DNA of 64,000 nt from Symbiodinium natans (GCA_905221605.1 CAJNDS010001013.1:126001-190000), one strand, 5' to 3'. Numbered from the stretch's first letter, positions 54,201 to 63,141 are shown. Notes: a model not told the origin generated them from the sequence alone. Made by a program: numbers and translations.

Positions 54201-54932
54201 AGGGTTTAGGGTTTAGGGTTTAGGGTTTAGGGTTTAGGGTTTAGGGTATGCGGTCTGGTTCTTGGCTGAAGGCTGGTGCGTTTCAGTATCTGATGATTGG
54301 AAATAGTAGCAGTCGATCGGTGAGGATGGACAGCGGTATAAGCAGAACACAGAGTCCCCAATCGTGTTTCCTTGGGGCACGGAGGCTGAGGGGGTGGATG
54401 CTGACACGTTCCTTGCGCGCAACGCCAAAACCCCTTCCCAGAGAAAGCGCTCCTCTCAAGTTGTGCCTAAACAACAAAGGTGACTTGATCAAAAGCAAGC
54501 CCCAAACACAAAACCCGAAAATGACGGACCAGTCCTTGCCAATGAGTCGGCTCTGTACAGATGTCATGAGAGGTGAATCGGTGGAAGGTGGGATATGGGC
54601 GGGTGGTTGGGCGGCTTCTTTGGGAAAGGACCCGTAAGACATTTCAGAAACGTAAAGGATTGGGAAAGGTGTTCCTGCATAGCTCCTTCAGCCAAAACAT
54701 GCCACAACTCTAACAGCACACACCAACTGTATTCTAGTTGCTACCTGGGCTGAGCCAAAATGAGGACTCTAAGCAACATAAGCCCCTCGCAACAATGACG
54801 ACCAGTTCGATGCATACACTACCCCTAATATGGATAACCTGGTCGGGCTTAGCATCAGACTTCAGGAATGCCCCACGTCGCCTCAGGGCATCTTCCTGAA
54901 ATGGGCGGAGGTCCGGATGACCCCAGTGGTGC
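46496..54932 (-). CDS. RecQ-family DNA helicase, 13 exons, N-terminus not found
   Basis: RecQ enzymes are ATP-driven 3'-5' DNA helicases acting in recombination and fork repair. Minus-strand exons: 54882-54932 (motif 0, [13 protein letters not shown]), 53934-53977 ([11 protein letters not shown]), 53096-53143 ([12 protein letters not shown], Walker A with the previous exon), 52115-52161 ([13 protein letters not shown], Ia), 51662-51715, 50878-50932 (FRVVYMS), 50363-50408 ([14 protein letters not shown]), 49386-49508 ([20 protein letters not shown]), 49078-49122 ([12 protein letters not shown]), 48814-48893 ([10 protein letters not shown]), 48449-48551, 48192-48288 ([18 protein letters not shown]), 46496-47752 ([26 protein letters not shown]). 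The last exon also has the zinc site ([19 protein letters not shown]) and a winged-helix-like stretch ([17 protein letters not shown]). Joined, the exons give 682 residues with one open frame. The family looks BLM/WRN-like; no HRDC or exonuclease domain is visible. The start codon and upstream exons are not identified. Confidence 0.93.
47753..48191 (-). mobile_element. RecQ intron 12 (GA-AG) starting with a family C terminus
   Basis: The intron begins GACC then CAGAGAGTCC..CCCCCTTAATC, which matches family C ends such as CCCAGAGACTCCAATACCCC. The downstream exon starts GACC. A second, complete-looking family C copy lies inside at 47873-47975 (AAGGAGCATACC..TTATTGGGCTCTCTG on minus). Confidence 0.7.
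48552..48813 (-). mobile_element. RecQ intron 10 (GT-AG), introner-like (family D)
   Basis: It begins GTAC then CTTAGGGATACTTGGGAG, which is then repeated about 55 bases further in. The downstream exon begins GTAC. The start matches eEF2 intron 3 (86-258). A (GAA)n run lies near the 3' splice site (48580-48611). Confidence 0.75.
48894..49077 (-). mobile_element. RecQ intron 9 is a family B' palindromic element
   Basis: The 184-bp intron starts GCGA then CTAGGACCAGGAGTAGG and ends CCTAGGTTACTCCTGCGTCTAG, which is the inverted terminus. The next exon starts GCGA. The middle holds CTTATTTCC..GGGTTGGGGTTCCCTTATA and a CCCTAAA array of about ten units. The same element occurs outside genes at 12303, 32506, 39108, 40738 and 42498. 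Element ends coincide with the splice sites. Confidence 0.88.
48925..48989 (+). repeat. TTTAGGG array inside an intron-forming element
   Basis: About nine units lie in the centre of the B' element that constitutes RecQ intron 9. The intergenic B' copies lack this array. Confidence 0.88.
49117..49260 (-). repeat. Duplicated 3' splice-site region in RecQ intron 8
   Basis: 49215-49260 and 49117-49161 are similar copies (CACAGGAATCAGC..CCTCGAAGGTGCAT against CACAGGAATGAGC..CATCGAAGGTGCAT on minus). The second holds the real acceptor GAAG|GTGC. A family E fragment lies between them (49162-49214). Confidence 0.75.
50105..50326 (-). repeat. CCCTAAAA octamer array in RecQ intron 7
   Basis: About 20 CCCTAAAA units followed by CCCTAAA heptamers, inside the intron 49509-50362. 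Confidence 0.94.
50969..51223. repeat. TA and CT microsatellites in RecQ intron 5
   Basis: TATA-rich 50969-51062, a tandem TTTCTTTGTTTATTTATT block at 51095-51178, and (CT)n at 51180-51223. All lie within intron 50933-51661. Confidence 0.93.
51722..51855 (+). repeat. TTTAGGG array in RecQ intron 4
   Basis: About 19 units beginning only a few bases from the 3' end (plus-strand left) of intron 51716-52114, next to the acceptor of exon 51662-51715. Confidence 0.96.
51864..52005. mobile_element. Family C elements in RecQ intron 4
   Basis: AGGAATATACCTTGAAC..AATTAAGGGGTATTGGGCTCTCTGGG, then a second diverged arm with GATTAAGCTGCATTG. Confidence 0.75.
52190..52282. mobile_element. Family C element in RecQ intron 3
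   Basis: AATTAAGGAATATCCCTGAAACC and GGGGTATTGGAGTCTC. A further partial copy at 52585-52650. Confidence 0.75.
52756..52885 (+). repeat. TTTAGGG array in RecQ intron 3
   Basis: About 18 units with a short block of TTTAGGC at the right end. Confidence 0.95.
52911..53022. mobile_element. Family B element in RecQ intron 3
   Basis: TAGCCCAGTAATCATATTAT and GGTAAAGGGTACCACTGG ends. Confidence 0.78.
53200..53930. other. Rest of RecQ intron 2, no element recognised
   Basis: The intron 53144-53933 contains an ORF pair at 53385-53662 on opposite strands that I treat as chance. Confidence 0.4.
53994..54247 (+). repeat. Longest telomeric array in the window, in RecQ intron 1
   Basis: About 254 bp: TTTTAGGG octamers first, then about 27 TTTAGGG heptamers. 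It begins 16 bases from the 3' splice site of the intron 53978-54881. Confidence 0.97.
54250..54880. other. Rest of RecQ intron 1
   Basis: Long ORFs on both strands (54248-54637 plus, 54283-54642 minus) lie wholly inside the intron between exons 53934-53977 and 54882-54932. I take them as chance or as remains of an insertion. Confidence 0.4.
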
Positions 54933-55057
54933 CTGCCAGATTCATCGATCACGGAACCACGCGAGACAAGTTGCGCCCTCCACCAGGGTTTAATGCAAGT
55001 GGTGGTTGCTTCCATGCACGCAGTCCACATACCTCTCCTTCCTCTCTCAGACTCTCC

Positions 55058-55099
55058 CTAAACCCTAAACCCTAAACCCTAAACCCTAAACCCTAAACC
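55058..55099 (-). repeat. Short CCCTAAA array
   Basis: Six units, followed by pyrimidine-rich sequence to 55200. Confidence 0.93.
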
Positions 55100-55483
55100 G
55101 CGGCTCTCTGTGTTGTTGCTTTCTTGGTCTCCCACTCTCTCTCGCCCTCCCTCCCGTCGTCTCGCCCTGGCTCTACCTCCTCCCTGCCTCGGTCCTTTAT
55201 ATATGAAGTCGGGTGTTTATTTCTTGTACTGCGGACACATATTTCTTGTATCCCCAAAAGGACACCAAGTATATACACTCCCCAATATTAAAAGGAACCT
55301 TAATACACTCACCAAGAACAGTAATATAAACCCTGCTGCATACGTGTAGAAGAACACACATACATCAAACCACAGGGCAGGCACCTGCATAGATTGCGGA
55401 TATGGTCTTAAACCCCTAAACCCTGAATCTTTGAGCCCCTCAAACCCTGAAAGAACTGAACCCCTGAAGCCCTACATGAGCAA

Positions 55484-55484
<1 letters not shown>

Positions 55485-55513
<29 letters not shown>
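55485..55513. repeat. Poly-G tract
   Basis: A run of 28 or so guanines. Confidence 0.95.
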
Positions 55514-55514
<1 letters not shown>

Positions 55515-55683
55515 GGGCATTACAGCTGAGGGACCTATACTCCAAGCTATCATGCATATTCCATTTAGGGGCCTTGAAGCTCTAAACCTAAACCCTAAGC
55601 CCGAAAAAATGCAAAAACTAAACCCTAAACCCTAAACCCTTAACCCTAAACCCTAAACCCCAAACCCTAAACCCCTGAAGCTT

Positions 55684-55765
55684 GCGCCTCAGTGCTTGCC
55701 TGGCGGTCGCGAGGTCTTGCTCTGCTTGGCCGCGCATGGCAAGGACGACCCGAAAGAGGCTTTGG
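55684..55765 (-). CDS. Exon-like island, possibly upstream RecQ exon
   Basis: The minus strand reads [20 protein letters not shown] then RQALRRKL, helix-forming and charged. A GC donor (CGCAA|GCTTC) is possible. It lies 5' of the RecQ exons on the same strand, so it may encode part of the RecQ N-terminus, but no phase link can be shown. Confidence 0.35.
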
Positions 55766-55817
55766 GGTTTAGGGCTTCAGGGTTTCTGCAGGGTTTACAG
55801 AGGCCTCATTCTAGGAT

Positions 55818-55881
55818 ATATGTGTGTATATATATATATACATTATATATGTATATATGCATGGATAACACGTGTATATAC

Positions 55882-55913
<32 letters not shown>

Positions 55914-55952
55914 GTATGTATTTATATGCAAATATACATTTACGTATGCATG

Positions 55953-55984
<32 letters not shown>

Positions 55985-55990
55985 CACACG
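55818..55990. repeat. TATA/TATG microsatellite
   Basis: (TA)n with TGTATA and CATATA, ending in (CA)n. Confidence 0.94.
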
Positions 55991-56233
55991 GTTTCTAGGG
56001 TGTATAGGGCTTAGGGTTTAGAGCTCAGGGTAGGTAGGGTTCAGGTTATTAGGGTCCCTAGGGTCTGTAGGGCTTTAGGGCTCAGGATTTTTGAAGGGTC
56101 TAGCACTTGGGGTTCATGGTTCAGGGCCTGGGGCGATGCGGGAGTTCGGGGTTTCTGGTCTATGAAAGGGCCCCTGAGATGCGGAACCTTTCTACTGAGT
56201 TGCGGTGTATGTGAAGGGGGGGCATTGGGGCGA

Positions 56234-56299
56234 AACCCTAAACCCTAAACCCTAAACCCTAAACCCTAAACCCTAAGCCCTAAACCCTAAACCCTAAAC
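56234..56299 (-). repeat. CCCTAAA array
   Basis: Nine units that abut the exon-like island at 56300. Confidence 0.95.
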
Positions 56300-56640
56300 C
56301 GAAGGCTTGAAGATTTTGACTGTTTTCAGAACATCAGCAAACGCTGAAGCAGCAAACTGCGATGCAATCAAGTCCATCTCTCGGACCTCTCTCTGAGCCT
56401 CCCATCCGCACGCCCAGTTTAGGGTTTCGGGTTTAAGGTGTGTGTCCTTGCTGGCAAAATTCTGAACCCAGCCCTGAACCTTATAGGCCCTTCTGAAACG
56501 CTTCAGAGTCGGGCATCTGGGTAAGTCTGCCTTTGCTTTTGCCTTTGCTTTCATGCAGCCTAAAACGCCGCAGCAGCTCTTCATGCTGCGCCACGGCGCC
56601 GTCTCAAAACGCCGCAACTGGATGCTCAGCTTCTTTGCTA
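56300..56640 (-). CDS. Two exon-like islands of an unrecognised gene
   Basis: Exon from about 56640 to 56480 reads RRFETAPWRSMKSCCGVLG.., AKAKAKADLPRCPTLKRFRR, AYK, with donor AAG|GTTC. The exon 56300-56386 after GAGAG|GTCC reads VREMDLIASQFAASAFADVL then KTVKIFKPS. The join is in phase 0. At the end the telomere repeat supplies either a GTTTAG donor or the stop codon TAG. No family recognised. Confidence 0.4.
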
Positions 56641-56937
56641 TAGAAGCTTAGTTGTCCAGCAGCTAGGGGAACTAAAGGTTATAAGGGCATTATATTCCCC
56701 CAAAAAGGTTAAAGGTTACATACTCTACTACTAAGTACGGCTTGAATCTCCTGGGAAGTGGCATGAGTAGGGCTTATAGGGCTTAGGCTGAGGGTGTGGG
56801 GGGACCCGATGGGTTCAATAACTTGGGTTCGAAGGGATGCACCCAGTGGGCGGGAAGAAGGGACCTCCAAATCCAGCGCCGTTGCCAAACAGCTTGCCAA
56901 AGGTACTCCAAAACAACCCCAATTTAAGGACTACTAG

Positions 56938-57048
56938 GTTGCCCAGTAACCTGGGATTAAAAAGGGTGCCCTTTTTGCTTAAAGGGGGCTTTATAAGGGA
57001 ACCTAAACCCCACAAAAAGGGAATAAGGGTACCACTGGGCATCCTAGA
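56938..57048. mobile_element. Family B palindromic element, good copy
   Basis: TTGCCCAGTAACCTGGGATT, AAAAAGGGTGCCCTTTTTG; AAAAAGGGAATAAGGGTACC, ACTGGGCATCCTAG. Confidence 0.85.
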
Positions 57049-57071
57049 AGCGGGTTCATTGAAACGAAGAC

Positions 57072-57104
57072 GTCTTGATTAAGGGGTATTGGAGTCTCTG
57101 GGTT
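57072..57104. mobile_element. Family C terminus, truncated
   Basis: TTGATTAAGGGGTATTGGAG then TCTCTGGGTT, without the other arm. Confidence 0.6.
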
Positions 57105-57436
57105 ACCAAATGTACATCAGTCCGCACACCTTCATGTCAAAGACCGTGCCTTCCTGAGACCCTAGAACAATGAACAACTCAAATACCTAAACAGACTAAC
57201 TCTTAGTTCCCCCACAAGTGCACACTTTCAGTTCTGTAGGGACAGGGTTCTAGTATCTCAAAAAATATAAAGTGCACTCATTCAGCTACTAAGAATCAAC
57301 CATCGACGCCTACATACGACCTAGTTACCTGCGCACACAGCCAGTCTTGATTACCACCAGAACAGAGACTAGACATGGGCCTGCACACAAAGGCATATCT
57401 TGCATCGCTCAGGATGTGAGAGCTCTTAAAGGCCTA

Positions 57437-57650
57437 GGGTTTAGGGTTTAGGGTTTAGGGTTTAGGGTTTAGGGTTTAGGGCTGGAAGCGATGTCCGTCG
57501 ATTGAAAGGAGGGCGCAGCCAACCAGCCGACCTTCTTGTCTGACCGGCCAGGCTGCGCCTAATTCCAGTGCACGTCGGAGAGTGCAGGAGTCAGATGCCC
57601 ATTGAAGAGGAGGACGGGGGGGCTGGAGGGCTTCCCTTGCCCGACTTATG
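57437..57650. other. TTTAGGG array and GC-rich exon-like island
   Basis: Array 57437-57481. The island 57482-57650 reads on minus after GAATTAG|GCG: QPGRSDKKVGWLAAPSFQST then DIAS, with a GC donor at the telomere edge. Another minus frame is open, so the exon is tentative. Confidence 0.35.
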
Positions 57651-57776
57651 ATAACCTCAATTCGGGTTTAGGGTCGGAAGTCCTTTGACAGACAACCCAA
57701 ACCACCCCAGACCCATCCTAAACCCCGTAGACCCTATAAACCCTAAAGACGCTAAACCCTCCACACAGGAAACTCT

Positions 57777-57880
57777 TGGCAGCCCAGAAACCATGTTATA
57801 ACAAGGGCACCCCTTTTTTTGGGGGGTTGCTTACTTTATGAGGGAACTCAGAACCCAAAACTAAAGGGTACCACTGGGTC
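57777..57880. mobile_element. Family B palindromic element
   Basis: CAGCCCAGAAACCATGTTAT and AAAGGGTACCACTGGGTC ends. Confidence 0.72.
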
Positions 57881-57959
57881 GAAGCAAAGACTACCAACCT
57901 TCGACCTCCCCTGCAGAGGATGCATCCATTACAGGCTTCCGGATTCCCAGGCTGACGGC

Positions 57960-58400
57960 AACGCATGCGGAGGTTAGGGCTTCGGGCTCAGGGCGTTTAG
58001 GGTTTCGGGTTGAAACCGAAAACCCCCAAAACCCTTTCAAGCCCCCAAACCCCTTTAAAACCCTGAGCCCACTGGGGGCCTGCTTAGACTGCGAAACCTT
58101 CCTTCTCAGCCCCTTTTTGCTTCGGCTCGAGAATCAAGGCCTAGGGGGTTATGGAGGAAGGATAGCATAATACCGGTGAAAATAACAGATTACCAGCCCT
58201 AATGATGATGATAATCAGTAGTCAGGCTGCTGCTTATGTCCTTCTTTTTTTGGCAAGAAACCTTGCATATGCAGTCAGAACTCGCCACGACTTCAGGGTA
58301 TGTGGGCCTTCGGGATTGAAACCCACTTTGCTACCCCGAATCAGGTAAAAAAAGCAAAGAAAGGCTACGCCCTCGACGGCGATGGAACAGTTCCTCTTAT
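57960..58400. other. No gene seen
   Basis: Degenerate telomere-like units near 57990-58060, then unique sequence without long frames. Confidence 0.3.
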
Positions 58401-58410
58401 AAGTGGCGTC

Positions 58411-58460
58411 CCAACATAATCCTTATTTAAGACTGTTAGTGCAAGGGGGAACATCCCAAG
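58411..58460. mobile_element. Family F fragment
   Basis: AAGACTGTTAGTGCAAGGGG then GAACATCCC: one arm only. Confidence 0.55.
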
Positions 58461-58595
58461 GCATTGGCATCTCGGAACGTCATTCTATGTCATTCTGCTG
58501 GTACAGCATTCTGCGGGTGATGGGCGCACGGCAACGCAGGCAGCACCGTATCTCTTTCTGTTTCCCACTGCTCCTTGTTCTTGGCTTGTCTTTCT

Positions 58596-58642
58596 GTCTC
58601 TCTCGCTCTCTCTCTCTCTCTCTCGCTGTCTCTCTCCTTCAG
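58596..58642. repeat. CT microsatellite
   Basis: (CT)n with CGCT interruptions. Confidence 0.9.
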
Positions 58643-59373
58643 TCTCCCTCCCTTCCTCCCTCCTTTGCCTTTGCCCCTGGTAACTGCTCAATCCGTGCTA
58701 AACCCTAAACACTGAAAGCTTCGGCCTGGGAATCCGAGCGATTTTGGGTAAGTGAATTTGTCGTCGCAGTCGGGCGATGAGGATGCGAGAGCAAGCTGTC
58801 TTGCAGAAACGGTATGTACACCTTTAACCCCAAACCCTAAACCCGAAACCCCATCCCCTAAACCCCAAACGCTAAAACCTACGTCCCACCTTGTCCTTCC
58901 ACCACTCCTTAGTCCCTAAACCCTAAACTCTGAAAGCCGCAACCTTTTCCCGGAATGCTAAACATAAACCTGACCCTTGACAGCCCTAACTCCGGGTTCT
59001 TCAGACCCGCAACCTGGCTCTTAGGGTTCAGAAGTTTAGGGCTTGAAGGGCTTGGGTAGGGCTCGGCATTCAGAGGTTTGGGCTTGTACGCTTTAGGGTT
59101 TTAGGGCTACTGCGACTTGTGCAGACACGAGGAGTCGGCGAGTCAGGTCAGCATCCCTTCCTAGGAGCTGTCCGACGACAGGCTCAACGTCCTCGCGGCA
59201 GCGTGGCGGCAACAGAAGCCCGAAACCCTCAACCCCAAACCCCAAAGCTCAAGAACGCCAAACCTTACTTCTTGGAGGCTACCTTAACATTCTGTCATGG
59301 TGGATCAGGGGATTAGAAGGGGAAACCTGCACTATTCTCAGAAATGCCCATATGGGACATGGTAACAAAGGTA

Positions 59374-59938
59374 ACTTTAGGGTTTAGGGTTTAGGGTTTA
59401 GGGTTTAGGGATTACTCACAAAAACAAGTTTCTTCGGTTCTCCAAGCTTCAGCCACTAAGCCCTAACTCACAAACCCTTGGCCCACTGCTATCCCCAGGC
59501 GCCCAGAATTCCTGTGAAAACCCGAGGGGCCCAACACTCCTCAACTAGGGAAGAGGGTTTAGGGGCGTTGGGATGCTTGAGGATGTTCAAAATGTTTCAA
59601 AGGATGGATGAAACGGATGAAAAATATGCTGAAACGGATGTTTACAACGTATGTCAAAATGTTGGTTAAAAAGGATGTTAAAAAGGATGATTAAAAAGGA
59701 TGTTTGAAACATTAAAGGTTTCAAGGCTCGTTGACAAGTTGAGAGGCTTTACAAGGGTTTGTGTTTAGGCGATCTCGGGGCAAGCCGGTGACCTGAAAGG
59801 CACGGAGGTGGTCTAGCGCTGGTGTCATACATGGCTTCTCGGATCAGAGAATAGGTTGAGTTGAGGGTTTAGGGTTTAGGGTTTAGTGTTTAGGGTTTAG
59901 GGTTTAGGGTTTAGGGTTTAGGGTTAGGGTTTAGGGAT
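59374..59938 (+). repeat. TTTAGGG arrays and a GGATG-type tandem repeat
   Basis: Arrays at 59374-59410 and 59865-59938. Between them, 59575-59705 carries imperfect copies of AAAACGGATG / TTAAAAAGGATG. Confidence 0.85.
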
Positions 59939-60112
59939 CTTGCACTACCAAAAGGAACTGCATTGGAGCCTCCGAATCGGGTACCGAAACCCTAACCGTA
60001 AACCAATCCCCATCAGAATGGCTAATCCCTAAACCTTGAACCCTAAACCCAAAAGGGTAAACCGTAAAAATGAACCCTTGCACTACGGACCTAGCAACAA
60101 AAAAGCGAACCC

Positions 60113-60190
60113 CAAACCCTAAACCCTAAACCCTAAACCCTAAACCCTAAACCCTAAACCCTAAACCCTAAACCCTAAACCCTAAACCCA
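60113..60190 (-). repeat. CCCTAAA array
   Basis: Eleven perfect units, ending at the donor site of the exon-like island 60192-60242. Confidence 0.96.
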
Positions 60191-60191
60191 C

Positions 60192-60242
60192 AAAGCAAGC
60201 CATGGGTCCTTCCGCATGCATCTCTGGAACGGCGCCGGAGGC
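60192..60242 (-). CDS. Exon-like island
   Basis: Minus strand: acceptor ATCTAG|GC, ASGAVPEMHAEGPMACF (17 codons exactly), then donor GTGGGTTTAGGG in the telomere array. No family recognised. Confidence 0.4.
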
Positions 60243-60289
60243 CTAGATTGCCAAAGCCTCTCCAAGGATCAGTTTAGGGCTTCATTGGG

Positions 60290-60345
60290 TTTAGGGTTTA
60301 GGGTTTAGGGTTTAGGGTTTAGGGTGTAGGGTGTAGGGTTTAGGG
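60290..60345 (+). repeat. TTTAGGG array
   Basis: Eight units with two GTGTAGGG variants. Confidence 0.92.
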
Positions 60346-60399
60346 CTCAGGGCTCCATGAGTCAATGAATCAAGACATCAGGGCAGGACCTCGGAGAGT

Positions 60400-60516
60400 C
60401 CCAGCCTTTGAGTGCACGCAGCTCGACCCCTAAAAGCGAGCACCCGCCCAACCCCGAACATCCCCAGGCAATTCAAAGCCCAAATGCCCTGGACCCCCTG
60501 AACCCCCCCGCCCCGA

Positions 60517-60547
<31 letters not shown>

Positions 60548-60660
60548 CCCAAAGCCCCGCCCCGAAGACTTCAATTCCTTAACCCTCAAGCCGATAAACG
60601 CAAGCCTCTGCCTTCCCAAAAGCTTGCATCACAGGCCTGGCAGCACGCAAAAATGTGGGC
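60400..60660. other. Pro/Ser-rich low-complexity ORF, doubtful
   Basis: A plus-strand frame of Pro/Ser-rich residues spans a CTC repeat and a poly-C tract (60520-60547). Composition explains the open frame. Confidence 0.3.
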
Positions 60661-60834
60661 TTTGGGGAGTTAGGGTTCAGGGTTTTGGGTTTAGGGTTTA
60701 GGGCTCCATCTGGCAGACAAGGAACTTGTAGCAAAACCGCTGCGACAGACTAAGCCCCCACATGCTCCATCGATTGACTTGCCTCAGAGACGCTCTGAAA
60801 CAACGAGTCGGTGTCCGACAGAGGCCTCGCAGAC

Positions 60835-60915
60835 CCTAAACCCCTAAACCCCTAAACCCCTAAACCCCTAAACCCCTAAACGCCTAAACCCCTCAACCCT
60901 AAACCCTGAACCCTA
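60835..60915 (-). repeat. CCCCTAAA octamer array
   Basis: Nine or ten CCCTAAAC units with one extra C each. Confidence 0.92.
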
Positions 60916-61254
60916 GTTTTCAATGATGGAGTACTCGAACTGACTTCGTCAGACTGTAGGGGACCCTAATATAGCCCCCCAAGTAGTAGGATCTCCTGAT
61001 AAACGGACCCCACTAAGGTACCCCTAATATCGTAACCCTCCATATGGTTCCACTTCAATAGTTCTTTGCAGGGTGAGCACTCGAAATTGTCGATTTAGGT
61101 ACAAAGTAAGTTCCATAGCAAGGTCGGCAAGTAGGCATCACTATCATACGAGTACCGTCATCGCGGCGGGTACTAAACACAGTAGGCTTTCCTGCAAAGC
61201 GGACGCGCGACATGCAGTTCAAGTGATCTGGACCCAGGCGCGAACCTGAACCCA

Positions 61255-61355
61255 AAACCCAAAACCCTAAACCCTAGACCCTAAACCCTAAACGGCCTAA
61301 ACCCGAAACGGCCTAAACCCTAAACCCCAAACCCTAAACCCTAAACCCGAAATAA
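61255..61355 (-). repeat. Degenerate CCCTAAA array
   Basis: Heptamers interrupted by CGGCCTAAA and CCCGAAA units. Confidence 0.88.
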
Positions 61356-61383
61356 ACCCTGAATGGCCGAAACTCCTCAAGAC

Positions 61384-61454
61384 CCGCACAGTTAATGGGG
61401 ATGTCCGGCTCCCGCCTCTCCTGGGCCTCCCGCGATGCAGCCTCAAGCAGTTGC
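61384..61454 (-). CDS. Exon-like island
   Basis: Minus strand: acceptor TAAAG|G, QLLEAASREAQERREPDIPI then NCAG, donor GG|GTCTTG. Charged and helix-forming; a protein-like frame between telomeric arrays. No family recognised. Confidence 0.4.
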
Positions 61455-61730
61455 CTTTACCAGGAGGTTTAGGGTTGAGGGTTTAGGGTTTAGGGTTTAG
61501 GGTTTGCCTTAAGGCTCTTATGTAGTACCTTTTTGGGGTGTATGCTAGGGTTCAGTATAACTAACCCTCAGGGCTTTTGTTCAGTTCATGGTGTATTGGG
61601 CTCCATGGCGTCTGAGGGCCCCAGAATGACACCCCCTCCTCCCTGCAGATTTGTAGTCTAGGGTTGAAATGTTTAGGGCTCAGGGTTTAGGGTAAACTAG
61701 GAAGTTTGTGGCCTAACCTCCTAAACAATC

Positions 61731-61862
61731 CTACTTGGAGGTTTATGGTACTTACTAACCAATTATAACCTTATAACCCTACTTGTAATACCCCTAAAGG
61801 GCCTTATAAGGGTTCTAAGCCCAGTTATAAGTGGTTATTAAGTCCCATGAACCTCCAAGTCG
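61731..61862. mobile_element. Family A palindromic element
   Basis: CTACTTGGAGGTTTATGGTA and CCCATGAACCTCCAAGTC arms with TTATAACC internal repeats. Confidence 0.85.
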
Positions 61863-61963
61863 GGGTCCTTGAGCGTTTGAAGGGTAGCTGAGGGTAGTTT
61901 AGGGCTTGTGTGAATCCGAACAATTTGCACCAAATCTTGTAGTGTGATGTAGGTGGACCCACG

Positions 61964-62012
<49 letters not shown>

Positions 62013-62130
62013 GCGCAACTCGCAAGTTGAGGATTCTTGGGTACGCGTAACTAAGTACTTTGAGGCGTTCGGTGTTTGTCAATTCCAGACTCCTAAACCC
62101 TAAACCCTATTAAAAAAAAAAAAAAAAAAC
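61964..62130. repeat. Poly-C (about 38) / poly-A tracts
   Basis: A C run at 61964-62002 followed by A, and a second A run at 62111-62128. Confidence 0.95.
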
Positions 62131-62884
62131 CTAAAAAAAACCTACAATAACTCCTAAAATAACCCTATAATAAGCATAAACCCTAGACCCTATAACAACC
62201 CTACAATAACCCCACAAGAACCCTAAACCCTAAACCCTATAACAACCCCATACTAGCCTGTAACCCTACAACCCTGAAGCCCTGAGTCACCTCCCCAGGG
62301 AGAGCAGTGCTGCGCCCCTGTGGGTCGCTCCCCGCGCCGCCTCCACCGGGGGCGAGGTTTAGGGTTTAGGGTTCAGGGTTCAGGGTTTAGGGACCCTGCT
62401 GCAAAGGCTGTAGTTCCAGGTCCCCTGAGCCTGCGAAAGCCCTGAAGTCTGAGCCTGAGCCCGAAACCGCACGATGAAGGAAATACAGTTCAGGGGATTT
62501 AGGAACGCTCATTTATAGGGTTCTTACCCCATGAACCACCCTCCCTCAAGAACCCCATAACTTATGACTTAAAACCAGTAGTTAACTTATCACCAAAAAA
62601 ACGTGCCTTTTCACTTACTGGTTCTCAATAGGGATTTCGAGAAAACCGGGCACTTCTCATCCCCCTATGCGCCTCCTTTAAAGAGTGACATAGGGCACCA
62701 AACGCTCCAATTCCCGTATCTTCCGAAAATCGTTGAAGGGGTTGTGGGCTCCCTATAAACCTTATGGGTTTGAGATTGAAGGTTGGGAGTTTAGAAATCC
62801 TAAGCCGCCGACCAAGAGCGCCTTGACTTCTTCGCGCTGACCGCGTGGCTCCTTCAACAAAAAGCACTGGTGAGCATTGCTTGA

Positions 62885-63141
62885 GGCCCACCCAGAGCCT
62901 GCAATACCCCTTGTAAAACTGAGGAATATTCCGTAATCACTTAAGCCATGCATGTAAGAAAGCCTCTTATATTATTGGAAGGAATACCCCTTAACTTAGG
63001 AAGATTCCTTAAACCACATAAGGAACCCTCGGATATGTTCAGGAATGCTCCTAATTCAGGAATATTCCTGAAACCATATAAGGAACCCACTGATAGTTAA
63101 AGGAATATTCTTGAATTAAGGGGTATTGGAGTCCCTGGAAG
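62885..63141. mobile_element. Family C element, enlarged compound copy
   Basis: CCCAGAGCCTGCAATACCCC at the left and AATTAAGGGGTATTGGAGTC at the right. Inside are three or four repeats of AGGAATATTCC..AAACCATATAAGGAACCC, so the inner arm has been multiplied. Confidence 0.8.

Noticed and set aside
54830-55075. Plus-strand protein-like frame ([20 protein letters not shown])
   Set aside because: It is antisense to the RecQ motif 0 exon 54882-54932, which joins in phase to the next exon.
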